Below, piece by piece: positions 1 to 7,419 of a stretch of 11,356 nucleotides of DNA. A program made the translations under genes and the position numbers. Source of the DNA: Actinomycetota bacterium (GTDB lineage Bacteria > Actinomycetota > Actinomycetes > Mycobacteriales > Mycobacteriaceae); assembly GCA_005787665.1 (NCBI GenBank), contig SYAB01000034.1:1-11356 (forward strand), in the 5' to 3' direction. Below the pieces are notes generated by a model. That model was not told the DNA's origin. It ran no database searches and saw nothing but the letters and a program-made list of their open reading frames with translations. Each line of letters begins with the position of its first letter. Within the stretch, counting starts at the first letter, position 1.

Positions 1-190
1 ACGGGTTCATGGTCCCAGGGTCGACGTTGAGGTAGGGGTCGAGTTTCTGCATGGTGACCCGCAGGCCCCGCGAGATGAGCAGTTGTCCCAGGCTGCTGGC
101 GGTCAGGCCCTTACCCAGGGAGGAGACGACACCACCGGTCACGAAGAGGTGTTTGGTTGCGGCCTGAGGGTGCTTGCGCAATGCGGGCAA
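1..190 (-). CDS. pyrG: CTP synthase, N-terminal fragment (cut by window edge)
   Basis: Makes CTP from UTP, ATP and glutamine in the cytoplasm, the last step of de novo pyrimidine nucleotide synthesis. Only about 63 N-terminal residues are present; the gene runs off the left edge. The reverse strand reads [16 protein letters not shown], then [16 protein letters not shown], then [15 protein letters not shown]. This is the amidoligase-domain start of the family, with the SSLGKG phosphate-binding loop and the KxDPYLN block. No ATG fits. A TTG at 190 has GGAGG six bases upstream; a second TTG at 181 would match the shorter MRKHPQ start often annotated, but its spacing to GGAGG is 15 bases. I therefore prefer 190. 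It lies 163 bases downstream of mctB/steB on the same strand and could be read from that transcript or from its own promoter. The identity is very secure; the exact start is not. Confidence 0.96.
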   Translation of the reverse strand, partial: MPALRKHPQAATKHLFVTGGVVSSLGKGLTASSLGQLLISRGLRVTMQKLDPYLNVDPGTMNP

Positions 191-353
191 GAGCGACCTC
201 CGTGACGACGGCGCAGGGCTTTGTCGGTACCGGACCCTCCGGTGCTGAAACCGATGCCGAGATCAGCGCCGAACGGTCTGGTTGGGGCCTGCCGACCCAC
301 GGAAACTCACCCTAACACCGTCTAGGGCAACCCGACGCTGACACACCGGATGC
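191..353 (-). other. Intergenic gap mctB/steB to pyrG, possible weak internal promoter
   Basis: A 163-base gap with no ORF I trust. On the minus strand TAGGGT (314-309) fits the mycobacterial TANNNT -10 pattern, but I see no convincing -35 at the right spacing. A short inverted repeat (arms at 310-314 and 323-327, 8-base loop) overlaps it and is too weak for a terminator. An independent pyrG promoter here is possible, not shown. Confidence 0.25.
195..203 (-). promoter_or_regulatory. Ribosome binding site deciding the pyrG start
   Basis: The minus strand carries GGAGG at 201-197, followed by a six-base spacer and TTG at 190. This is the strongest Shine-Dalgarno match near the gene. It favours the TTG at 190 over the TTG at 181. 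Confidence 0.6.
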
Positions 354-1292
354 CTACTGCCCGACGGTGACCGCCGCCGCGCCTGCGCCGACTCCGTACC
401 GGCCGGCCGGTGCCCCACCGTCCATCGCCTGCAGGGCCAACACGCTGGTGATCCGACCGGACTCAGCATCGACGTCATCGACGGTGCTCACCAGATCCGA
501 CAGTGCGGCATCGGCGCGGGTCACCGCCACTGCCGAGACCCCGTCGGCCGAGCCGTCCCGGCCGGCCAGCACGGTACCCGACCCGTGCGGGGCCAGCCCG
601 CCGGCGAACCGGGCCACCGTGGCACCTTGGTGTCCGGCGTCCTCGGCCAGCGCTCCGCCGGTGATCACGACGGCCGTGTCGGCGGCGGCGGGGGGCCGGT
701 CGTAGCTCAGGAAACCGGTGTCGCGCAGCGCGCCCAGCACCGCCTCGCGCGCGCCGTCATCGACCGGGGCGATCGCGGGATCGCGGTTGATCAGCAGCGA
801 CAGACCGAGCAGGTCCCCCGCCTGCGCGGCCTCGTCGACGAGTCCGGTGTCGAGCTGTCTGCCGGCCGGGACGATCGGGGAGTTCACCACCGAGCGAAGC
901 TTCTCCGCGGAGTTGGCGCTGACGAACTCGCCCGTCAGCGCAATCGTGCCCGCGGGCGAACCGCCCGCCTGACCGATCAGGCGGGCGAGGGCATCGACAT
1001 CGGCGTCCTCGGCGTCGGGTGCGCGGATGATCAGCACCGAGGTACCCGCCAGCGCCCCGCGCACCATTCGCTCGGACATCGTGGTGTCGAAATCGTTTGC
1101 CGCCGCGAGGCGTTGGCGCAGATCGTCTCGCTCGCCGGTCACGTCGGCAATCGTCTTCTGCAAGCCGTCCTTGTCGTTGCGCAGCACCGAGACCATCGGA
1201 CCAGACGACAACCGGGCTCCCAGGACGAAACCGGCCGCCAACGCGAGGAACACCGCTGTCAGTGACAGCACGAGGCGTCGACGGGACTTCAC
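354..1292 (-). CDS. mctB: MctB/SteB envelope protein (Rv1698 family)
   Basis: A 312-residue envelope protein; the M. tuberculosis homologue is about 314 residues. The family carries two literature roles: MctB, a copper-efflux or outer-membrane channel protein of M. tuberculosis, and SteB, the partner of SteA in cell separation in Corynebacterium. The N-terminus has a basic stretch (KSRRR, residues 2-6) and one hydrophobic segment (about 7-25), i.e. a signal anchor. A short charged coiled-coil-like stretch follows (about 33-65), then a long extracytoplasmic domain. Blocks such as SAEKLRSVVNSPI, QAGDLLG and ATVARFAGGLAP are typical of the family. The start is GTG at 1292, one base after the steA stop (TAG-G-GTG), with no clear Shine-Dalgarno, so translation is probably coupled to steA. 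The frame stays open further upstream inside steA, but those residues do not look like the family. Identity secure; copper transport versus division is unresolved from sequence. Confidence 0.93.
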   Translation of the reverse strand: MKSRRRLVLSLTAVFLALAAGFVLGARLSSGPMVSVLRNDKDGLQKTIADVTGERDDLRQRLAAANDFDTTMSERMVRGALAGTSVLIIRAPDAEDADVDALARLIGQAGGSPAGTIALTGEFVSANSAEKLRSVVNSPIVPAGRQLDTGLVDEAAQAGDLLGLSLLINRDPAIAPVDDGAREAVLGALRDTGFLSYDRPPAAADTAVVITGGALAEDAGHQGATVARFAGGLAPHGSGTVLAGRDGSADGVSAVAVTRADAALSDLVSTVDDVDAESGRITSVLALQAMDGGAPAGRYGVGAGAAAVTVGQ

Positions 1293-1293
1293 C

Positions 1294-2466
1294 CTAGTTG
1301 AGCCAGCTCTGCACCCACGCGGTGAGTCGGTGCCAGTAGGTGGAGAGCCAATCGACGACCACGGCATCGGCGTGCGACACCCACAGGGCGGCGACGACGG
1401 CGAACAGGATCGCCATCACCAGCAAGGCGATCGCCCCACCGGAGATGTGGCTGCGGTACAGCGTCGCAACGGCTTTCGCGTCGACGAGTTTCTCGCCGAC
1501 CTTCAGCCGGGTCAGGAAGGTGGAGGGATTGCTCTGCGCGCGTGAGCGATCGAAGAACTCCTCGATACTGGCCGACTGGCCGACCGTCACGATGAGCGAG
1601 GCGCCGTGATGGTCAACCAGCAGCAGGGCCAGGTCGGTCGCCGAGCCCGCGGCCGGGAAGGTCATCGCACCGATCCCCAGATCCTGGATGCGCTCAAGCC
1701 CGCTGGCATGTCCGTCCGCATCCGCCGGCAGCACCACCTGGGCACCGCACTTGAGCGCGTCGGCACTGATCTGCTCGGGATTGCCGACGATCAGCTGTGG
1801 ACGGTAGCCGCCCTCCCGCAGGATGTCGGCGCCGGTGCCGACACCGACCAGTACCGGCTGGTACTCCTTGATGAAGGGCTTGAGCGCCTTGAGATCCTCG
1901 GCCGCGGCCGGGCCATCGGTGACTACGACGACGTGACGACGGTAGACGTCGACGTCGATCTCGGGGATGCCGATCCCGTCGATGAGCAACGGGCTCTCGC
2001 TGCGGATGAACTCGATGGTGTTGCCGGCGAAGGCCTCCAGGTGGGCGACCAGGCCGGTCTTGGCGTCGTGCATGAGATCGGCGATCTCTTCGTCGGTGCG
2101 CTCCACGCCGTGGCCCAGACGCTTCTCGCCGTGATAGACCCCGCCCTCGTTCAGCCGGATCTTGGCGCCGTCCTTGACCTTTTTGAAGATCTCCGGACCC
2201 GCGTTGTCGATCAGGGTGATGTGGTTGGCGACCAGGACCTCCGGACCGAGGTTGGGATAGCGGCCCGAGATCGACGGAGAGGCGTTGATCACCCCGACAA
2301 CCCCGGCGTCCACCAGGGCGTCGGCGGTCACCCGGTCGAGGTCGACGATGTCCAGGACGGCGATGTCGCCTGGGCCGACCCGGCGCAACAGGCGGTCGAT
2401 GTCACGATCCACCCGGGCGGTCCCGATGACACCCGGTCGTGCAACAGATCTCGAGAGCAACCTCAT
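1294..2466 (-). CDS. steA: SteA-like membrane-anchored protein (Rv1697 family)
   Basis: A 390-residue protein of the Rv1697 / SteA family, called a cytokinetic-ring or cell-separation factor from Corynebacterium work. Residues about 1-340 form a soluble, probably cytoplasmic region; its second half (about 175-300) resembles the thiamin-pyrophosphokinase fold (LKPFIKEYQPVLVGVGTGAD, then PQLIVGNPEQIS, then VVLPADADGHA). One strong hydrophobic helix follows (about 344-363, GAIALLVMAILFAVVAALWV), then a Trp-rich amphipathic tail to Asn390. The start at 2466 (MRLLSR) aligns with the family N-terminus as I recall it. It has only an AAGG two bases upstream, so initiation may be unusual. An in-frame ATG at 2499 lacks any Shine-Dalgarno. 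The stop is one base from the mctB/steB start, and the pairing of the two genes is conserved in Corynebacteriales. Upstream lies a plus-strand gene rather than recN, so steA likely has its own promoter. A catalytic role is not supported. Confidence 0.92.
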   Translation of the reverse strand: MRLLSRSVARPGVIGTARVDRDIDRLLRRVGPGDIAVLDIVDLDRVTADALVDAGVVGVINASPSISGRYPNLGPEVLVANHITLIDNAGPEIFKKVKDGAKIRLNEGGVYHGEKRLGHGVERTDEEIADLMHDAKTGLVAHLEAFAGNTIEFIRSESPLLIDGIGIPEIDVDVYRRHVVVVTDGPAAAEDLKALKPFIKEYQPVLVGVGTGADILREGGYRPQLIVGNPEQISADALKCGAQVVLPADADGHASGLERIQDLGIGAMTFPAAGSATDLALLLVDHHGASLIVTVGQSASIEEFFDRSRAQSNPSTFLTRLKVGEKLVDAKAVATLYRSHISGGAIALLVMAILFAVVAALWVSHADAVVVDWLSTYWHRLTAWVQSWLN

Positions 2467-2552
2467 GCCTTCGATTCTGTCGGCACCGGCGCCAGACATG
2501 GGGAGGCGCGCCGTAACACCAGCCCCATAAGTTTCATTTGTCCCAGCAGTAA

Positions 2553-2608
2553 CCTCAGCGGAGTTGTTTGTTTTCTCACCCGGGCTGGAATCTGGTTCTA
2601 CGCTGAGG
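2553..2608. repeat. 8-bp inverted repeat spanning the divergent promoter region
   Basis: CCTCAGCG at 2553-2560 and its exact complement CGCTGAGG at 2601-2608 are separated by 40 bases. The right arm overlaps the predicted -10 of the plus-strand gene. The enclosed DNA holds a T-rich run (about 2564-2576) that stands out in this GC-rich window. It could be a regulator-binding pair of half-sites or chance. Confidence 0.35.
2599..2604 (+). promoter_or_regulatory. Predicted -10 element for the secreted repeat protein gene
   Basis: TACGCT fits the SigA-type TANNNT consensus of mycobacteria. It would start RNA near 2611 and leave a leader of about 30 bases that contains a good ribosome binding site (GAGGGAG, five bases before the ATG at 2641). 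No clear -35 is seen at 17-18 bases. Confidence 0.4.
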
Positions 2609-2640
2609 GCATCCGAGACACGGACATCGAGGGAGTCGAC

Positions 2641-3606
2641 ATGGTTAATGCAACGTCCAAAACTGCCGGAACCATGGGCAGCCTGCTGCTGGCCGCCGGA
2701 ATGCTCGGCACCACAACCCTGGCGACCGCGCCGGAGAGCCACGCTTCCTGTATCTCGGCGTTCGGTATCGGCAACAGCGACCGGTGCCAGAGCACTTGGT
2801 CCAGCATCGCCATCGCCCTGGGTGACACCGCGGCCGCCGTAGCCGAAGGACTGTTCTCCATCGCCATCGCCAACAGCATCGGAGTGGACAACCCCAAAAT
2901 CCCCACCGGAGGCTGCGGACTGACCGGACCTGGTGGCATGGACTGCACCCAGGCGCTGACAGCGGGGAGCACCGCCGACGGCGCACCGCCGGTAGGTATG
3001 TTCACCCTGGCCTACGCGGCTGGCCGCGGCAGCTCAGCAGCGGTTTTCGAATCCAATGCCGCCGTCGCGTTGAGCCAGGGCGACTACGCCAAGGCCAGCG
3101 TGTTCGGCGGGGAAGACGGGGCCTCGAAACCGGGGCTTTTCAATGCTGCCATCAACTTGTTCACCGCCGGAACCGGAGTCGCCGGTGGAGACGGGGCAGA
3201 AGCGACGGTGTGGTCGGGGTCCGGAAACCTTGCGGCAAACATCGGGGGTGCTGGGGGCAACTTGGCTTATGTGAACGGGCGGCGGAGTGCAGCCATCAAC
3301 GTCGGCACCACCGGCTCACAGAGTGAAGTAGGCGAACTGTCCCTCACCTCGGACCTCGATACGTCGGGCAGCGTGGCCTTCAACTTCAGGGGCAGAAACA
3401 ACGTCGTCCGAGCCAAGGGCCAGCGGGCGATCGCCGGCGCTGTCAACCAGGATTCCCGGCAAATCACCCAGGACGGCCCCGGCATCAAAATCGAGACCGG
3501 CGAGAACGCCGCGGCGGACCCGGCGAGGGCGACACGCTCCGTAGCCAGGGCCGCCAAAGGCACCGCCGGGACTGGCGGGGTGAGTGGTTCGAGGGTGGCG
3601 CGGTAG
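2641..3606 (+). CDS. Secreted repeat-rich mycobacterial protein, function unknown
   Basis: A 321-residue exported protein I cannot assign a function. An N-terminal signal peptide (hydrophobic core about 12-30, cleavage likely after SHA at residue 35) is followed by four cysteines (37, 49, 92, 102) that could form two disulfides. The mature part repeats small units with alternating hydrophobic residues: SSIAIALG (54-61), FSIAIANS (72-79), NAAVALSQ (139-146), FNAAINLF (167-174), SAAINVG (216-222), SVAFNFRG (244-251). This recalls the beta-roll or beta-solenoid units of adhesin heads. It ends in a basic, Gly/Ala-rich tail (286-321). The segment CISAFGIGNSDRCQS resembles exported hypothetical proteins of other mycobacteria, from memory. 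GAGGGAG five bases before the ATG supports this start. It is read against all its neighbours and sits between steA and recN. Its upstream DNA and first codons are visibly less GC-rich than the flanking genes, which may mean later insertion. A real gene, role open. Confidence 0.85.
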   Translation: MVNATSKTAGTMGSLLLAAGMLGTTTLATAPESHASCISAFGIGNSDRCQSTWSSIAIALGDTAAAVAEGLFSIAIANSIGVDNPKIPTGGCGLTGPGGMDCTQALTAGSTADGAPPVGMFTLAYAAGRGSSAAVFESNAAVALSQGDYAKASVFGGEDGASKPGLFNAAINLFTAGTGVAGGDGAEATVWSGSGNLAANIGGAGGNLAYVNGRRSAAINVGTTGSQSEVGELSLTSDLDTSGSVAFNFRGRNNVVRAKGQRAIAGAVNQDSRQITQDGPGIKIETGENAAADPARATRSVARAAKGTAGTGGVSGSRVAR

Positions 3607-3679
3607 CCGGGGGCCCGGAGTTGAGTGGCGAGCCCTCGGCACCCGCCGCCAACCCCTCCGATCATCGGATGCGGGTACG
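3607..3679. other. Convergent gap between the secreted protein gene and recN
   Basis: A 73-base gap between two facing stop codons. It holds short inverted repeats (a GGGGGCCC-centred one near 3608-3619 and TCCGAT-C-ATCGGA at about 3657-3669) but no hairpin with a U-tract. I see no strong intrinsic terminator, so transcripts may overlap or end by Rho. Confidence 0.5.
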
Positions 3680-5476
3680 TCAATTGCTGCAGCCGGCAGC
3701 GGCCGCTATGGCTCGCCGTTCCTCTCCGGCGGCGGCCAGCAGCTCACGTGCATGAGCCCGACCCGTGTCGGACTCCCCCATGCCGGCCAGCATCCGGGCC
3801 AGTTCGACGACCCGGTCCCCGTCGTTCAGTCGGCGGACGACACTGGCCGGCCCGGCGCTGTCCACCACCAGGTGGGTGTCGGCGTAGGCGGCGACCTGCG
3901 GTAGGTGAGTGACGACGATGACCTGATGGCTACGCGCCAGTCGGGCCAGCCGGCGGCCGATCTGGACCGCGGCCCGACCGCCGACCCCGGCGTCGACCTC
4001 ATCGAAAACCATGGTGGTGCCCGCCGCGGAGGCGGACAGCACGACCTCCAGGGCCAGCATCACCCGGGAGAGTTCGCCGCCGGAGGCGCTCTTGGTCAGG
4101 GGCAGCACCTCCTGGCCGTGCCCGCCGTCCCCGCGATGGGCGCAAAAGCCGAACTCAACGACGTCGACCCCCTCGGACCCGGCGTGCGCGAACTCCCCCG
4201 ACGGCAACCGGACCGGTGCGCTGTCCTCGTCACGGGCCGCCATGGTCGAAACCGTCACGGTGAAGCCGGCGTCGGCCATCGCCAGTCCGGACAGTTCCGC
4301 GGTGACCGCCCCGGCCAGACCCACCGCGGCACGGGTCCGCAGCGCGGAGAGCTCCGCGGCCGCCGCGGCGAGGTGGCCGGACAGTTCCTCGACCCGGTGG
4401 GACAACCCGGTCAGCATCTCCTCGGAGACGTCCAGCTGGGCGAGACGCCGCCGAGAGTCCGCAGCCCACCGCAGCACCCCGTCAACGTCGGCGGCGTACT
4501 TCCGGGTCAGGCTGCGCAGTTCGGACTGGCGGGCCAGACGGGTCTCCAGCGTGCTGGCATCGGCGGGCAGATCGGCCAGGAAAGCGCCCAGTTCCCCGCT
4601 GACGTCGCCGACCACGCTCAGCGCCTCGGCGAGTTGGCGACCGAGCGGGCTCAGCGCGGTGTCGCCGGTGGACTCCAGCAAGGCGGCTGCCCGGGCCAGA
4701 GCGTCGGTCGCCGAACGGTTCTCGACGTCGGGTGCCGCATCGTCGGGTCCGGACAGCGCCGCCCGCGCGTCCGCGGCGGCGCCCCGGACGGCGTCCAGTT
4801 CCGACAACCGGCGGATCTCGGCCACCAGGGTCTCGTCCTCGCCCGGCGCCGGATCCACACCGTCGATCTCGGCGAGTGCGAACTTCAGCCGGTCGGCCTC
4901 CTGGGCCATCTCGCGCGCCCGGTCGACCCGGTCGACAAGGTCGCGACGGGCCACCAGCCACTCGGCGCGCAGTTTGCGGTAGCGCTCCACCGCGGGTGCG
5001 GCACCGGCGAAGCGGTCCAGCGCCGACCGCTGCTCCTCGGCGCGCATCAGCCGCAACTGGTCGTTCTGGCCGTGCAGGGTCAGCAGTCCGGTGGTGAAGG
5101 AGCTCAATGTCCGTGCCGGAACGCTGCGGCCGCCGAGGTAGGCCCGCGACGGTCCGTCGCGGCTGACCGAACGCAGCGCGATGACACTGCCGTCGTCGTC
5201 CCGATCGGCGCCGGAGGACTCGAGGATCTCCTCGATCCGCGCGGCGGTCCGATCGTCGAGGTCATCGGTGCCGAAGCGGCCCTCGACCACCGCTCGGGCG
5301 GCACCGGAACGAATCCGGGCCGGGTCCGCCCGCGCACCGCCCAACAGGTGCAGACCCGTCACCACCATCGTCTTGCCGGTCCCGGTCTCGCCGGTCAGAA
5401 CGGTCAGGCCCCTATCGAACTCCGCGGTGGCCGAACCGATCGCGCCAAGGGAATCGATCTTGATCTCGGAGAGCAT
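3680..5476 (-). CDS. recN: DNA repair protein RecN
   Basis: An SMC-like ATPase that acts at double-strand breaks in the nucleoid. It has 598 residues; the M. tuberculosis protein is slightly shorter. Walker A GETGTGKT is at 29-36 and the GQND Q-loop at 136-139. A long charged helical region (about 165-390) forms the coiled-coil arm. Then come the ABC signature SASGGELS (463-470), Walker B MVFDE (489-493) with EVDAGVGG, and the switch histidine in VTHLPQ (H524), so the ATPase looks complete. A small Gly/His loop (GDGGHGQ, 449-455) just before the signature looks longer than in the M. tuberculosis protein as I recall it. The ATG at 5476 directly abuts the nadK stop (TAG then ATG) with no clear Shine-Dalgarno, so translation is likely coupled to nadK. 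It is the last gene of the six-gene unit here; in M. tuberculosis Rv1697 follows. No SOS-box search was possible by eye. Confidence 0.97.
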   Translation of the reverse strand: MLSEIKIDSLGAIGSATAEFDRGLTVLTGETGTGKTMVVTGLHLLGGARADPARIRSGAARAVVEGRFGTDDLDDRTAARIEEILESSGADRDDDGSVIALRSVSRDGPSRAYLGGRSVPARTLSSFTTGLLTLHGQNDQLRLMRAEEQRSALDRFAGAAPAVERYRKLRAEWLVARRDLVDRVDRAREMAQEADRLKFALAEIDGVDPAPGEDETLVAEIRRLSELDAVRGAAADARAALSGPDDAAPDVENRSATDALARAAALLESTGDTALSPLGRQLAEALSVVGDVSGELGAFLADLPADASTLETRLARQSELRSLTRKYAADVDGVLRWAADSRRRLAQLDVSEEMLTGLSHRVEELSGHLAAAAAELSALRTRAAVGLAGAVTAELSGLAMADAGFTVTVSTMAARDEDSAPVRLPSGEFAHAGSEGVDVVEFGFCAHRGDGGHGQEVLPLTKSASGGELSRVMLALEVVLSASAAGTTMVFDEVDAGVGGRAAVQIGRRLARLARSHQVIVVTHLPQVAAYADTHLVVDSAGPASVVRRLNDGDRVVELARMLAGMGESDTGRAHARELLAAAGEERRAIAAAAGCSN

Positions 5477-6406
5477 CTAGCGCTCACGCCAACTGTTCAC
5501 CGGCAGCTGGAACTTGCGCACCAGTCGGTCGGTGAACGGCGCGCTGTCCAGCCGCACCCACTTCAGCGGGGAGTGACACTTCGTCACCACCAGTCGCCCG
5601 CCGGCGGGCACCACCGCTTCCCGCCGCCCGTCGCAGAGGACCACCGCATCGGGGTTGTCGGAGTCGACATCGACGGTGATTACCGCATTGGGGTTGGTGA
5701 CCATCGGCCGGGCGAACAGAGCGTGGGCGTTGTTGGGCACCACGATGATCGCCTCGAGGTCCGGCCACACCACCGGGCCGCCGGCGGAAAAGGCGTACGC
5801 GGTGGACCCGGTCGGGCTGGACACCAGCACCCCGTCGCAGCCGAACGCCGACACCGGTCGGCCGTCGATGGTGACCATGACGCCCAGTACGCCCTGGTGG
5901 GTGCCCTTCTCCAGACTGGCCTCGTTGAGCGCCCAGCCCCGGGAGAGCACCTGCTCCCCGAGGCTGACCACCACGTCGAGAGCCATCCGGTGCTCGATGC
6001 GGTAGTCCCGGGCGATCACATGGTCGAGAATCTCGTCGATGGCCTCCGCCTCGGCCTCGGCGAGGAAGCCGATCCGGCCGAGATTGACACCCAGCACCGG
6101 GATCTCGGCGTTACGGGCCAATTCCGCCGCGCGCAGGAAAGTGCCGTCCCCACCCAACACCAGTACCAGCTCACAACCATCGGCGGCCGTCTCGTCGCCG
6201 TCGACCACCTCGATCTCGGCACCGGTGGCGTGCAGTTCGGCGGGATCCAGGTGCAGGTTGCCCCGGTCGACCGCCTCCCGGGCCAGCAACCGAAGGCGAA
6301 TACCGTTGTCACCCAATGTCTTACTGACCCGACGGGCGGTCTCGGTGGCCTCGTCGCGGCCGGGGTGGACGACCAGCAGGATTGTCCGGGGATCGGGTGG
6401 CGTCAC
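5477..6406 (-). CDS. nadK: NAD kinase
   Basis: Phosphorylates NAD to NADP in the cytoplasm; the M. tuberculosis homologue (Rv1695, PpnK) can use ATP or inorganic polyphosphate. It has 309 residues, near the family norm for mycobacteria. It shows the diagnostic GGDGT loop (85-89, catalytic-type Asp87), the NE motif (N161-E162 in LNEASLEKG), and the glycine-rich block [15 protein letters not shown] (190-204) followed by SAGGP. The start is GTG at 6406, which overlaps the tlyA stop by four bases (GTGA). It has a strong purine-rich GAGGAGGGG just upstream inside tlyA, so it may be translated both by coupling and independently. Its stop abuts the recN ATG. No missing residue or anomaly is seen. 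Identity is secure; the preferred phosphate donor cannot be read from sequence. Confidence 0.97.
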   Translation of the reverse strand: MTPPDPRTILLVVHPGRDEATETARRVSKTLGDNGIRLRLLAREAVDRGNLHLDPAELHATGAEIEVVDGDETAADGCELVLVLGGDGTFLRAAELARNAEIPVLGVNLGRIGFLAEAEAEAIDEILDHVIARDYRIEHRMALDVVVSLGEQVLSRGWALNEASLEKGTHQGVLGVMVTIDGRPVSAFGCDGVLVSSPTGSTAYAFSAGGPVVWPDLEAIIVVPNNAHALFARPMVTNPNAVITVDVDSDNPDAVVLCDGRREAVVPAGGRLVVTKCHSPLKWVRLDSAPFTDRLVRKFQLPVNSWRER

Positions 6407-7212
6407 CGTGGCCCCTCCTCGACGGCACGGCGGACGGCGTCATCGAGCGCCCCGCCGGTCAGCGCCGCGTCGGTCCGGGTGCGCAGCAGCAGGAAGTACT
6501 CGACATTCCCGGACGGCCCGGGCAGCGGGCTCGCGGTGACCCCCACCGTCTGCCAGCCGAGGGCGGCGGCGCGACCGGCGACGGCCAGCACCGCGTCGGC
6601 CCGCAACCGCGGGTCGCTGACCACACCGCCGGCGCCCACCAGGCTCCTGCCGACCTCGAACTGGGGTTTCACCATCGGAACGATATCCGCGTGCGGCGCG
6701 GCACACGCGGTGAGTGCCGGCAGCACGGTGGAAAGCGAGATGAAGGACAGGTCGGCGACCACCGTGTCGACGGGCCCGCCGATCGCCGCCGGGGTCAGTT
6801 CGCGGACGTTGGTGCGCTCGACGACGTGCACCCGCGGGTCCGATCGCAGCGACCAGGCGAGCTGGCCGTACCCCACGTCGACGGCGACCACCTCGCGCGC
6901 GCCCCGGTCCAGCAGCACTTCGGTGAACCCGCCGGTCGATGCGCCCGCGTCGAGGCACCGGCGGTCCCCGACGTCGACGCCGAAGCGGTCAAGCGCGCCG
7001 ATGAGCTTGTGCGCGCCTCGGGACACCCAGGTCCGCTCCGCGGCGTCGGCGACGGCCAGCCGGGCGGTGGGCGCGACGGCGGTGGCGGGTTTGGCGGCGG
7101 GCATCCCGTCGATGGTCACCCGTCCGGCGCCGATGAGCTCGGCCGCCTGCTGCCGGGAGCGGGCCAGGCCTCGACGGACCAGCTCGGCGTCAACCCGGGC
7201 GTGCCGCGTCAT
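6403..7212 (-). CDS. tlyA: TlyA, 16S/23S rRNA 2'-O-methyltransferase
   Basis: Methylates ribose 2'-O positions on 16S and 23S rRNA (C1409 and C1920 in the M. tuberculosis work); its loss gives capreomycin and viomycin resistance. It has 269 residues against 268 in M. tuberculosis. An S4 RNA-binding domain (about 5-58, [20 protein letters not shown]) leads to the RTWV linker (60-63), matching the functional RxWV linker. An FtsJ-type methyltransferase domain follows, with the SAM loop [11 protein letters not shown] (87-97). The K-D-K-E tetrad is intact at K69, D154, K182 and E238, the same numbers as reported for the M. tuberculosis enzyme. The start ATG at 7212 lies seven bases after the stop of the small upstream gene. 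An AGAAGGG at the end of that gene is a loose Shine-Dalgarno. The C-terminus overlaps nadK by four bases. The gene looks functional, so the strain should be drug-sensitive at this locus. Confidence 0.97.
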   Translation of the reverse strand: MTRHARVDAELVRRGLARSRQQAAELIGAGRVTIDGMPAAKPATAVAPTARLAVADAAERTWVSRGAHKLIGALDRFGVDVGDRRCLDAGASTGGFTEVLLDRGAREVVAVDVGYGQLAWSLRSDPRVHVVERTNVRELTPAAIGGPVDTVVADLSFISLSTVLPALTACAAPHADIVPMVKPQFEVGRSLVGAGGVVSDPRLRADAVLAVAGRAAALGWQTVGVTASPLPGPSGNVEYFLLLRTRTDAALTGGALDDAVRRAVEEGPR

Positions 7213-7219
7213 GGGCAGC

Positions 7220-7411
7220 TCAGCCCTTCTCGACCGATTCCAGCGCGTCGACCAGAATCTGGTGCGCCTCCCCGAGGCGGCGGGCATGCGCCTCAAGGTC
7301 GACGTCGATGTCCAGGACGCCCTGGGCGGCGCCGGCTTCGGCGTCCGGATCCAGACGCGGGAGGTCGTCCAGGATCGCGTCGACCCGGGCGCGAATCTCG
7401 TGGGTATTCAT
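7220..7411 (-). CDS. Small conserved acidic protein (Rv1693-like)
   Basis: A 63-residue, acidic, probably helical protein with no recognised domain. It has the position and size of Rv1693 in M. tuberculosis, between the HAD phosphatase and tlyA. The sequence alternates Asp/Glu-rich and Leu/Val-rich stretches (RVDAILDDLPRLDPDAE, then HARRLGEAHQILVDALESV) and has no Cys, no signal peptide and no membrane segment. I took ATG at 7411, eight bases after the HAD stop. An alternative GTG at 7423 would overlap that stop as GTGA and add four residues (VNAV); no Shine-Dalgarno favours either. The stop lies seven bases before tlyA. The tight spacing on both sides and the conserved place argue that it is a real gene. 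A role next to TlyA is only guilt by association. Confidence 0.78.
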   Translation of the reverse strand: MNTHEIRARVDAILDDLPRLDPDAEAGAAQGVLDIDVDLEAHARRLGEAHQILVDALESVEKG

Positions 7412-7419
7412 GACAGCGT

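Noticed and set aside
1606..2640. The long upstream extension of the plus-strand secreted protein frame
   Set aside because: It runs antisense through steA, and the ATG at 2641 has a good ribosome binding site and begins the signal peptide. The extension is non-coding.
3657..3669. Palindrome TCCGAT-C-ATCGGA between the convergent genes as a terminator
   Set aside because: A one-base loop cannot form; only a four-pair stem remains and no T-run follows.
6372..6800. Other plus-strand frames opposite tlyA and nadK
   Set aside because: They have no start signal or recognisable domain and are explained by the conserved genes on the other strand.
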